Positions 1 through 5,461 are shown, counted from the first letter of the stretch. The stretch: 5,541 nt of DNA from Balneolaceae bacterium (GCA_007123785.1 SLGL01000434.1:1-5541), one strand, 5' to 3'. Notes: generated by a model not told the origin, from the letters alone. A program made the numbers and translations.

Positions 1-129
1 CTGTGAGCTGCGTTGTCCCAAAAATGGTTTGCTCAACGTACTCAGGTACGTTTCCGCCACCATTTTCTCCCGACCGCCGTCGGGATTGCCCACAGCTAAA
101 TTTCTTGGTGAGAAATGCGGGCTAAACTG
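1..129 (+). repeat. Structured dispersed repeat, copy A (long hairpin plus conserved tail; left end cut by window)
   Basis: This copy matches copy B (3052-3179, opposite strand). Positions 30-57 are identical in both, and the 32-nt tail at 98-129 is identical at 29 positions: AAATTTCTTGGTGAGA, four bases of which one is shared, then CGGGCTAAACTG. The body is a nested inverted repeat. The innermost arms are AACGTAC (35-41) and GTACGTT (46-52) around a TCAG loop. Two 7-nt interior strands follow, then AAAATGG (21-27) with CCATTTT (60-66), then CTGTGaGC (1-8) with GCcCACAG (88-95). An extra small hairpin, TCCCGAC (68-74) with GTCGGGA (79-85), sits in the right arm and is absent from copy B. The outermost left arm seen in copy B would lie before base 1. 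No transposase is nearby. It behaves like a non-autonomous, REP-like or MITE-like element; that class is inference, while the repeat and its folding are read directly. Confidence 0.8.
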
Positions 130-218
130 GATTGCACTGCTGGTTTATCTGACGGGTGTCATCGAATATTTCGGTCATATTAACCGGTGAAGATATGCTT
201 AACTTTTCCTCATATGTG

Positions 219-274
219 CAGTGTAAAACAAGAAATATCAGATTCTTTCTATTATTGTTTCAATGTAAAACAAT
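219..274. promoter_or_regulatory. Duplicated 13-bp motif and overlapping inverted repeat in the leader of the CsbD gene
   Basis: CA(G/A)TGTAAAACAA occurs at 219-231 and again at 261-273, so the two sites are exactly 42 bp apart, close to four helical turns and on the same face of DNA. The second site overlaps a perfect inverted repeat, ATTGTTT (254-260) with AAACAAT (268-274). The pair lies 89 to 143 bp before the CsbD start codon, a usual place for an activator. The regulator is unknown. The AT-rich background makes the inverted repeat alone weak evidence; the 12 of 13 direct match at helical phasing is the better signal. Confidence 0.35.
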
Positions 275-361
275 TAAAGTTAATAGGTTGAGGGGAACAT
301 TATGTTTTAATAGCTGTTTCAGTTATTGTTAACATTGAAATAATAACAAACATTTAATGCT

Positions 362-556
362 ATGAATGATTTAGAAATCAAAGGTAATTGGAATGAATTA
401 AAGGGGAGATTAAAGCAGAAGTATGGAGAGCTCACCGAAGATGACCTGTCTTATGTTGAAGGAAAAGAAGATGAATTTTTTGGCAAGCTTCAGAAAAAGC
501 TGGGTAAGAGTAAAGAGGAACTCAGCAGCGAAATCAAATCTATACTTGATAGCTGA
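362..556 (+). CDS. CsbD family protein
   Basis: A 64-residue, highly charged cytoplasmic protein of the CsbD family, small stress-associated proteins named after a Bacillus subtilis general-stress gene; their molecular job is not known. The family signature is clear: G8-N9-W10 followed by ELKGRLKQKYGELT (12-25), then D27-D28-L29, EGKEDE (33-38) and GKLQKKLGKSKEE (41-53). The length is the usual full length for the family. There is no signal peptide or membrane segment. The ATG is preceded by an A/T-rich leader with no Shine-Dalgarno sequence, as elsewhere in this window. It is the first gene of a short + strand cluster; the next gene starts 46 bp after its stop, so the two may share a transcript. 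The family assignment is firm, the stress role is family knowledge, and the regulation is unproven. Confidence 0.93.
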   Translation: MNDLEIKGNWNELKGRLKQKYGELTEDDLSYVEGKEDEFFGKLQKKLGKSKEELSSEIKSILDS

Positions 557-602
557 AGTCCTACACCGATAGTAAATTATAACTCAAACAGAAAATTTAA
601 TA

Positions 603-1043
603 ATGAAAATTTCAAGTTTGAAAACAATACTTTTGTCATTCCTGTTAATCTCAGCTGCCATATTTTTGGTGCAATGTGAGAGTGATTCCGACGAGGATTT
701 GGGCAGCACATTTGAGGAGCAGACAGAAGAAATAACCAGTTCTTTTGAAGAAGAAAGGGAAGAACTGGCCGGTAATCTCGAATATCTTCGGGTTGAAATG
801 GATGAACAGCTCGATGAACTCAGTTCCAGAATTGAAGATGCGGGTGACGAGGCCGATGAAAGCCTCGAAGACGCCTACGCCGAACTTCGCGACGACCGTT
901 CGGAAGTAGAAAGTGCTCTTGATGATCTGGAGAATGCAACTGAAGATACATGGGATGATGTAAAGTCCCGAACCGAAGAGATACATGACAGTATTTCGTC
1001 CAGGTTCAGCGATTGGAAAGAGGATGCAGAAGATCTCTTTTAA
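603..1043 (+). CDS. Acidic coiled-coil lipoprotein of unknown function
   Basis: A 146-residue protein. Residues 1-24 form a signal sequence (K2, K7, then a hydrophobic core LLSFLLISAAIFLV), ending in a lipobox-like L22-V-Q-C25. Gln before Cys is not the classic residue, but looser lipoboxes are seen in Bacteroidota. The acidic stretch just after the cysteine (ESDSDED, 26-32) resembles the lipoprotein export signal that sends Bacteroidota lipoproteins to the cell surface. Residues 37-146 appear wholly helical and very rich in Glu and Asp, with no Cys, Gly-rich or catalytic motif. They divide into ten blocks of 11 residues; the first six tend to place hydrophobic residues at block positions 1, 4 and 8, and later blocks drift towards a heptad pattern. 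I do not recognise a named family with confidence; small coiled-coil stress proteins of the sll1863 type are a possible relative. Its neighbours (CsbD, lmo0937-type) favour a stress or envelope role, which is inference. Confidence 0.85.
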   Translation: MKISSLKTILLSFLLISAAIFLVQCESDSDEDLGSTFEEQTEEITSSFEEEREELAGNLEYLRVEMDEQLDELSSRIEDAGDEADESLEDAYAELRDDRSEVESALDDLENATEDTWDDVKSRTEEIHDSISSRFSDWKEDAEDLF

Positions 1044-1092
1044 TCAGCTACAAGGCAGTAAGATCAATCTGTTATATAAAAGTAACTGCCTG

Positions 1093-1120
1093 CACCCGGG
1101 AATGATATTATTTCCGGGTG
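1093..1120 (+). other. Intergenic stem-loop between the lipoprotein and lmo0937-type genes
   Basis: CACCCGGGAAT (1093-1103) pairs with ATTTCCGGGTG (1110-1120) around a six-base loop, giving 11 pairs of which one is G-U. The stem is GC-rich at its base. No T tract follows on either strand, so it does not look like a standard intrinsic terminator. It lies 49 nt after the lipoprotein stop and 33 nt before the next ATG. A role in transcript processing, in stabilising the upstream mRNA, or as a weak attenuator is inference. Confidence 0.55.
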
Positions 1121-1153
1121 GTCACTAAAACATTAAATAAATAAAAAAGAATC

Positions 1154-1309
1154 ATGAGATCATTACTCTATCTAATTGCAGTTATTATGGTTATCGGATG
1201 GCTGATTGGTGTAATCGGTTATTCACTGGGCGGTCTTATTCATCTGCTCATCGTAATTGCAGTTATCTCAATCCTTCTTGATCTGATACGTGGAAGACGG
1301 CCTGTTTGA
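1154..1309 (+). CDS. lmo0937 family small membrane protein (DUF5670-like)
   Basis: A 51-residue protein: MRSLLYLIAVIMVIGWLIGV at 1-20, then IGYSLGGLIHLL (21-32), a second hydrophobic run IVIAVISILLDL (33-44) and a basic tail RGRRPV. This layout (two short membrane helices joined by a Gly-Tyr/Gly-Gly-x-Ile-His turn, ending in an Arg-rich tail) is that of the lmo0937 family of tiny inner-membrane proteins, common in Bacteroidota and Firmicutes. Their function is unknown. The Arg tail suggests a cytoplasmic C-terminus by the positive-inside rule. The start ATG lies in an A-rich context with no Shine-Dalgarno sequence. It is the last gene of the + strand cluster, 110 bp after the lipoprotein gene and 32 bp before the terminator. 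Genes of this family often sit beside CsbD and other small stress genes, which fits here. Confidence 0.88.
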   Translation: MRSLLYLIAVIMVIGWLIGVIGYSLGGLIHLLIVIAVISILLDLIRGRRPV

Positions 1310-1340
1310 TTTGGCCTGAAATTAAATTCAGACAAGATTT

Positions 1341-1376
1341 AAAAAAATGGCGTCATATTTCTGAAGCCGTTTTTTT
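1341..1376. terminator. Bidirectional intrinsic terminator between convergent genes
   Basis: Seven A (1341-1347) and seven T (1370-1376) flank an imperfect hairpin: GGC (1349-1351) pairs with GCC (1366-1368), T1348 with G1369 as a wobble, and TCA (1353-1355) with TGA (1362-1364) around a tatttc loop. Read on the + strand it is a stem followed by a T tract, 32 bp after the lmo0937-type gene. Read on the - strand it is also a stem followed by a T tract, 72 bp beyond the peptidase gene. One site can therefore serve both transcripts. The GC core is short, so its efficiency is uncertain. Confidence 0.6.
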
Positions 1377-1447
1377 AACATTTTGTCTGAATGAAAATAA
1401 AGTTTATGGATTGATGTCCATTCAGCGGGTCAGCGCCCCGCTTTACT

Positions 1448-3004
1448 TTATTGACCACCGCTTCTGTTGGGCGAGCGTTGTTGCGGCCACCGGGCTTGCT
1501 GACCGGTTCTTGGATTGACAGGCATCACTCTTTTGTCACGCGGCATAAATTCGGAGTCTTCACTGGCCATGTAGGCGAGGGTCGCGATCAAGATTACATT
1601 ATTTCGCAAATCATCAAATACGAGCTTGTCATAGGTGTCGCGATTTGTGTGCCAGGTATAGTTCCAGTAGTCCCAGTGGAGCGAAAAGAGTGAAAAACCC
1701 GGTGCTCCGGCAGCCACAAATGAGGCATGATCGGTACCACCACCACTTGGCATTCCGGGGAACTCGGTGTCGATATGAGTGCGTACATTCTGGGGGGCGG
1801 TTGAGAGCCATCTTGTGAGATATTCATATGAATGTAAAAATCCCTGTCCGTTAATGTTGACCACTCGGCCGGTTCCGTTATCCTGGTTAAAGAGCGCCTG
1901 AAGGCCTTCCACTATATCCGGGTGATCTTCAACAAAAGCCCGCGAACCGTTCAGCCCTTGCTCTTCTCCACCCCAAAGGCCAACAAGAATGGTACGGCGG
2001 GGATTAGGATAAATCTGTTTCAAAATCCGTGCCACTTCCATCATGGTAATGGAGCCGGTTCCGTTGTCAGTAGCTCCGGTACCACCATCCCAAGAGTCAA
2101 AATGAGCAGAGAGAATGATATATTCATCCGGTATTTCAGTTCCAGGAATTTTAGCTATTGTGTTGAAGGTGGGTACCATACCAAGCTCCCTGGAGTCGGC
2201 GCGAACACGAATTTCAGGTTCAGCACCGTTTTTCACCATTCTGTAAAGCATCCCGTAATCTTCAAGAAGAATATCGATGGTGGGAATTTCACTGGTGTGT
2301 GCTCCAAAGATTTTATTGGTGCCAAATGCCTGGCTCCAGTTCGACATGATTATACCGGCTGCACCGGCTTCTTCAAGTGTTTCCGGCAGGGTTCGGGGAG
2401 TATTGCCTGAGTTGATGATTCGTCTTTCCCAATTGCGAGTAAGAGAATCTCGTTTTGCTTTCATTCTTTCGAAGGATTCTTCTGTGGCAAATTCTTCCCA
2501 GTTATAATCCGGGCGTCCGGTTGGCTGGTGCATGGAGACCATCACAAATTTGCCTTCTGCCTCAGGAAGCCACTCCAGGAATTCTTCACGATTGCCCACG
2601 TCGGGGATAATGACTACACCTGCAGTAATACCTTCTTCGGGAGTGGAGGGGCTCCAGGCAAGCTGCATCGCTTCAAGAGTAACTACTCTTGGAGAAACAA
2701 GGTCTACATGAGTTACGCCGCGTTCCCAGCCCCGCCATTCGCCATACTCCTGGTTTTCGGCCTGAATTCCCCAGTTTTCAAACGTTTCAACTGCCCAGTC
2801 GTGAGCGTGCTGCATTTGAGGAGTGCCAACCAGTCTTGGGCCAATCACGTCCATCAGATAATAGCCCAGCTCTTCGAGGTGTGAATTTTCCGTGGCTTCC
2901 TGGACAATTTGGCCAATTATTTCATCTCTGTCCTGAGCAACGCTAACGGCTACACTACCAGTGAACAGGAAAATGAATAAGAAAGATCGAATCAGTGATT
3001 TCAT
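1448..3004 (-). CDS. Secreted M28 family zinc metallopeptidase (carboxypeptidase Q-like)
   Basis: A 518-residue exported peptidase. Residues 1-23 are a signal peptide (K2, R6, hydrophobic FLFIFLFTGSVAV), probably cut after S-V-A23, leaving Gln24. The catalytic domain is interrupted by a protease-associated-like insert, roughly residues 105-270. All di-zinc M28 residues are in order: H301 with D303 (AHFDS), bridging D313 (GATDNGTG), general base E347 and ligand E348 (GGEEQG), D375 (NQDNGTG) and H452 (WHTNRD). The spacing, and the HFDSWD-x5-D arrangement, fit the plasma glutamate carboxypeptidase/carboxypeptidase Q branch, which removes N-terminal amino acids or splits dipeptides. The C-terminus after about 485 is a polar Arg/Gln/Pro tail, not a type IX secretion domain. 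The likely location is periplasmic or extracellular, probably for peptide scavenging. The start gives a complete signal peptide, and no Shine-Dalgarno sequence is seen. The substrate cannot be read from sequence. Confidence 0.93.
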   Translation of the reverse strand: MKSLIRSFLFIFLFTGSVAVSVAQDRDEIIGQIVQEATENSHLEELGYYLMDVIGPRLVGTPQMQHAHDWAVETFENWGIQAENQEYGEWRGWERGVTHVDLVSPRVVTLEAMQLAWSPSTPEEGITAGVVIIPDVGNREEFLEWLPEAEGKFVMVSMHQPTGRPDYNWEEFATEESFERMKAKRDSLTRNWERRIINSGNTPRTLPETLEEAGAAGIIMSNWSQAFGTNKIFGAHTSEIPTIDILLEDYGMLYRMVKNGAEPEIRVRADSRELGMVPTFNTIAKIPGTEIPDEYIILSAHFDSWDGGTGATDNGTGSITMMEVARILKQIYPNPRRTILVGLWGGEEQGLNGSRAFVEDHPDIVEGLQALFNQDNGTGRVVNINGQGFLHSYEYLTRWLSTAPQNVRTHIDTEFPGMPSGGGTDHASFVAAGAPGFSLFSLHWDYWNYTWHTNRDTYDKLVFDDLRNNVILIATLAYMASEDSEFMPRDKRVMPVNPRTGQQARWPQQRSPNRSGGQ

Positions 3005-3051
3005 GAGAATAGAATTAAGATTTAACCCAAAGTTGTCTTTGGAAGATGTGT

Positions 3052-3179
3052 CAGTTTAGCCCGGAAATCTCACCAAGAAATTTATTTCTCAGCAAGGCGA
3101 ATATAAAATGGCAGCGGAAACGTACCTGAGTACGTTGAGCACGTCATATTATATTCAACAAAGCTGAGGGACAAATTTC
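3052..3179 (-). repeat. Structured dispersed repeat, copy B (complete 128-nt element)
   Basis: This is the complete counterpart of copy A, in opposite orientation. Four nested inverted-repeat segments are visible on the + strand: GAAATTT (3077-3083) with AAATTTC (3173-3179); CTCAGC (3088-3093) with GCTGAG (3163-3168); GAATATAAAATG (3099-3110) with CATATTATATTC (3145-3156), 11 of 12 paired; and AACGTAC (3119-3125) with GTACGTT (3130-3136) around a 4-nt loop. The conserved 32-nt tail occupies 3052-3083 and its last seven bases form the outermost arm. The tail points at the peptidase gene and ends 47 bp before its start codon, so the element may lie in that gene's promoter or 5' leader. It is 221 bp beyond the phosphatase stop. 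Mobility and function are inference; the nested pairing is read directly. Confidence 0.85.
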
Positions 3180-3264
3180 GCCGAAAATACACCCTGTAAC
3201 TTTTTAGAACACAAATAATGTATTTCAAATAAATATATATCAACAAGTGAGGACGTGTACATGG

Positions 3265-3295
3265 TTTCTTCTGTGAGATGTCCGGGTTAGCCTGG
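3265..3295 (+). repeat. Degenerate or solitary tail of the same repeat family
   Basis: This stretch resembles the conserved tail of copies A and B: TTTCTT, a 1-nt insertion relative to them, GTGAGA, then TCCGGG-T-TA and CTGG at the expected places; about five sites differ. It lies on the + strand, inverted relative to copy B and 85 bp from it, with both tails pointing outward. No matching long hairpin precedes it; only a short CCGGG (3282-3286) and CCTGG (3291-3295) pairing is seen, around a TTAG loop. It could be a decayed copy or a tail-only unit. The rest of the 3180-3400 interval is AT-rich and holds no gene I can support. Confidence 0.5.
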
Positions 3296-3400
3296 AAGGT
3301 AATATTATGATTTCTGTTTTGGATTTTAGAAGAACAAATATATTGAACCCAGAGGATAAAAAATGTGAAAATTGGTAAGCTGCAATGTGATTACAGGTGA

Positions 3401-4540
3401 TCAATCATCCATATGAACAGTTCGGGGATCGTAAAGGGCTTCACCGGGGCGGTACACAGTGGGAGCGGGTATGATGGTCATTCCGGCCAGGCGCTCGGGG
3501 TTGTGTTCTCGGTCGTTAATCACATCGCGAATGAAAATTTCTTTTACCTGATCTGGATATCGATCAAGAATGGTGTTATAAACCTCCGGATCACGTTCAC
3601 CGGAATCGCCTGCCATGATAAACTGCCGGTCAGGGAAATGTTCGAAAATGATTGAAATCTGTTCAATTTTCTGATCGAAAGTTACATTTTCGTTGGTGAT
3701 TAATTCTCTCAAATCACGCCATGTGCTGATTGTTAGCGGGTTTTTTCGCGTGTTTTTCATGTGAAGAGAGCCATCGGGAAAACCAGCTCGTTCTCCAAAA
3801 AGAAAACCACTCAGCGGATTAAATAACTGCCAGGGTGCACCTGAAACGTAATGAAATGTTGCATCTGGCCATTCTGCGTATAGATCAGCCATTCTGGGTG
3901 CTGCTGAAAACTCTTTGAAGAATGTATTTCGAACCACCACTTTGGCTCCGGCTGGGATCTCGGTAACTTTTACGGTATCGTCAATATCGGATATTACTGA
4001 AATTCCCTTCGGTTCAACAAGTTGTAACCGGCCAGTTCCCCGGTAACGGTTTGATGTGGCTTTTACGGAGAGCCATCCATCCTCCGATTTTTGATAATCG
4101 AGAAATCGCTCTGCTTTTTCTACAGGAATTTCGAGAGTTCCTTTGATGAGGCCATTTCGGTCGCTTCTGGGTGTTTCTCCATTTTCATCCCGGATGCGAA
4201 AGGTGTGTTCGTCCGGATCATTTTTAAAACGAATCGTTACGGTTCGCCTGCTCTTGCTGTCAGCGGCAATATCGTGCAGACGATTATAAAAGATATCAAT
4301 CTGTTCATCGGAGTAATCACTTGTGAGATCAAGCATCCAGGTGACAAAACCCTGAAGCCAGCGCCGTTTTTTGTTTACCCAGACGCGAGTGGGTACGATC
4401 CAGGTATCGCCATCAAGATAACCGTAAGTGTTATAAAATGTGATTTGACGCCGGTTTTCATCTTCGGGTTCTGAAATGGAAGCAGTAGCAGAATACCCGT
4501 CTATCGTAAGAAGAATTACGACTGCCAGGACAAATTTCAT
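3401..4540 (-). CDS. Exported App1/DUF2183-type phosphatase (HAD-like)
   Basis: A 379-residue protein with the App1 phosphatase catalytic domain (DUF2183). The family is named for the yeast actin-patch phosphatidate phosphatase App1, a Mg-dependent enzyme. The HAD-type motifs are in order: the nucleophile motif D185-I-D187-D-T189 in VISDIDDTVK, then S233 in YVSGAPW (motif II), K291 in DQKIEQI as the likely motif III lysine, and the acidic motif G311-D-S-G-x-x-D317. The N-terminal half (about 30-175) is rich in predicted beta strands, as in bacterial relatives, and holds no catalytic motif. Residues 1-20 look like a signal peptide (K2, hydrophobic VLAVVILLTI, then S-A-T-A20), suggesting a periplasmic enzyme; its substrate there, phospholipid or other phosphoester, is unknown. 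No Shine-Dalgarno sequence precedes the ATG. A 333-bp leader with a strong dyad lies upstream, so it probably has its own promoter. Confidence 0.9.
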   Translation of the reverse strand: MKFVLAVVILLTIDGYSATASISEPEDENRRQITFYNTYGYLDGDTWIVPTRVWVNKKRRWLQGFVTWMLDLTSDYSDEQIDIFYNRLHDIAADSKSRRTVTIRFKNDPDEHTFRIRDENGETPRSDRNGLIKGTLEIPVEKAERFLDYQKSEDGWLSVKATSNRYRGTGRLQLVEPKGISVISDIDDTVKVTEIPAGAKVVVRNTFFKEFSAAPRMADLYAEWPDATFHYVSGAPWQLFNPLSGFLFGERAGFPDGSLHMKNTRKNPLTISTWRDLRELITNENVTFDQKIEQISIIFEHFPDRQFIMAGDSGERDPEVYNTILDRYPDQVKEIFIRDVINDREHNPERLAGMTIIPAPTVYRPGEALYDPRTVHMDD

Positions 4541-4873
4541 GTATAGTTAAAAAATTTACAAATGGGAGAATTTAATTTACATGCAGTGTGAACGAAGCAC
4601 CAGTTTGTTTATTTAACCTGCTTTGTTCACAAAAAAATAGTTGATGGTTTTATTGCATTGTCCATCAGTCAGTTGCAACAAACATAGGAAAAAATTTAAT
4701 CAACGAATTTTTACCTACTATATACCGAGTTTGATTGATACATATGGATTGCTAAGCTATAGAAAAATGGTTGTTTAGCGGGCTAAATCGGCTTATTACA
4801 TCACATCGAGCGAATTGAGGAACAATATAGTGAAACTATAAAATATCTTACGAATGTGTGAAGTTAAAAAAAA
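4541..4873. other. Gene-free leader region before the phosphatase gene
   Basis: This 333-bp AT-rich gap contains no reading frame I can support on either strand. On the - strand it holds a candidate Bacteroidota -7 box, TATGTTTG (4686 down to 4679), abutting the palindrome GTTGCAAC (4672-4679). The only TTG upstream of the box is 14 nt away, shorter than the usual 17-23, so the promoter call is weak. The 45-bp dyad at 4587-4631 lies between this box and the phosphatase start. A short perfect inverted repeat, TTTAGC (4774-4779) with GCTAAA (4782-4787), shares GCGGGCTAAA with the tail of repeat copy A. An eight-T run follows the CPBP stop codon on the - strand without a convincing stem. Confidence 0.5.
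4587..4631. promoter_or_regulatory. 13-bp inverted repeat with 19-bp spacer before the phosphatase gene
   Basis: TGTGAACGAAGCA (4587-4599) is matched by TGCTTTGTTCACA (4619-4631) with a single mismatch, 12 of 13 complementary. The arms are 19 bp apart. It ends 46 bp before the phosphatase ATG and lies downstream of the TATGTTTG candidate box, so it would fall in the 5' leader. No T tract follows the stem on either strand: an A tract follows it on the +, and mixed sequence follows it on the -. It is therefore not a standard terminator. An operator for a dimeric regulator or a leader RNA stem are the two readings; the sequence alone does not decide. Confidence 0.5.
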
Positions 4874-5458
4874 TCAGTGCTGAAAAACATCTCTGAATTT
4901 CCAAAGTACAATCAGATCATAAACAGCATGGGCGGTTATGGCAGCTACCAGTCCAAAATAGATGAACAGCCAACCAAGAATCATACTCAGCAAAAAGGTG
5001 AAGACTGTAAATAAAACATGCCAGATAGTTTTGAACCGGATATAACCGTGTATGCCTATGAACAACAATGATGTAAGCCAAATTCCGATAATTGGCTGAA
5101 TGGCCCCGCGGAATAAAATTTCTTCAGTGATACCGGCCACAACGGATACCTGAACAATGTCTGTGTTGTTCAGCTTTAGCTCTTTCAGTTGTTTGATGAT
5201 GTGATAATCTTCCAGTACGGCTTTCAACTTTGGGACATGGACCATCACGGCTCCGAAAACACCGAATACTCCTCCTGAAATGATTCCAGCCAGTAATTGC
5301 GTTAAAAATTGTTCACCCTGAAACAGAATATGGAGTAAGCTTGTTTCTTGCGCAAAAAGGATCAAAAGAGTGGCGATAAACAGCCAGATGATTCCTGAGA
5401 TGAGTGAAATAGCCGTGATGGATGGCTGTTGTTTTTGTTGATGTGTCTGTTCATCCAT
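4874..5458 (-). CDS. CPBP family intramembrane glutamic endopeptidase (Abi/CAAX-like)
   Basis: A 194-residue polytopic membrane protein with the three CPBP/Abi motifs: E112-E113-x3-R117 in TEEILFRG, F133-x3-H137 in FIGIHG, and H177-x3-D181 in AHAVYDL. In characterised relatives (Rce1-type CAAX proteases, MroQ) these residues form the active site inside the membrane. Hydrophobic segments fall near 14-37, 52-74, 105-125, 124-140, 143-165 and 164-186, with a polar loop at about 76-104. I chose the ATG at 5458 (MDEQTHQQKQ). A TTG 27 bp further out would add nine residues, but it lies inside the palindrome and promoter stretch. Bacterial members process peptides, tune signalling proteins or give bacteriocin self-immunity. 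No bacteriocin or quorum peptide gene is visible here, so its client is unknown. It may be transcribed from the promoter at 5483-5516 or with the gene ending at 5509. Confidence 0.9.
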   Translation of the reverse strand: MDEQTHQQKQQPSITAISLISGIIWLFIATLLILFAQETSLLHILFQGEQFLTQLLAGIISGGVFGVFGAVMVHVPKLKAVLEDYHIIKQLKELKLNNTDIVQVSVVAGITEEILFRGAIQPIIGIWLTSLLFIGIHGYIRFKTIWHVLFTVFTFLLSMILGWLFIYFGLVAAITAHAVYDLIVLWKFRDVFQH

Positions 5459-5461
5459 GCT

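Noticed and set aside
1..129. Intrinsic terminator or riboswitch as the explanation for the hairpin at the left edge
   Set aside because: No T tract follows the stem, and the same structure with the same tail occurs at 3052-3179 beside an unrelated gene, which fits a dispersed repeat better.
322..349. Inverted repeats GTTATT/AATAAC and TTGTTA/TAACAA just before the CsbD start
   Set aside because: Low-complexity AT-rich sequence yields such pairings readily, and the two overlap in mutually exclusive ways.
651..986. 111-codon open frame on the - strand opposite the lipoprotein gene
   Set aside because: It is antisense to a gene with a clear signal sequence and lipobox. Its Phe/Ile-rich product is what reading GAA/GAT-rich codons backwards gives.
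1306..1518. 70-codon + strand frame starting at TTG
   Set aside because: It begins inside the stop region of the lmo0937-type gene, runs through the terminator hairpin and into the 3' end of the peptidase gene, and has no recognisable motif.
1922..2410. 162-codon + strand frame and its neighbours within the peptidase gene
   Set aside because: The region is fully accounted for by the M28 peptidase on the - strand, with catalytic motifs spread through it; the + strand products have no domain features.
3307..3378. 23-codon frame (MISVLDFRRTNILNPEDKKC...) downstream of the degenerate repeat tail
   Set aside because: Too short, with no family resemblance and no ribosome binding or promoter signal that sets it apart from chance in an AT-rich gap.
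4770..4790. Possible further fragment of the repeat tail (GCGGGCTAAA) in the phosphatase leader
   Set aside because: Only ten bases match copy A, without the preceding TTTCTTGGTGAGA part. The stretch is better described as a short local inverted repeat (TTTAGC/GCTAAA).
4845..4900. Terminator after the CPBP gene (eight-T run on the - strand)
   Set aside because: The T run is real, but the only stems before it are a 4-bp TCAG/CTGA pairing and a bulged AAATTCAG/CTGATTT match, too weak to call a terminator.
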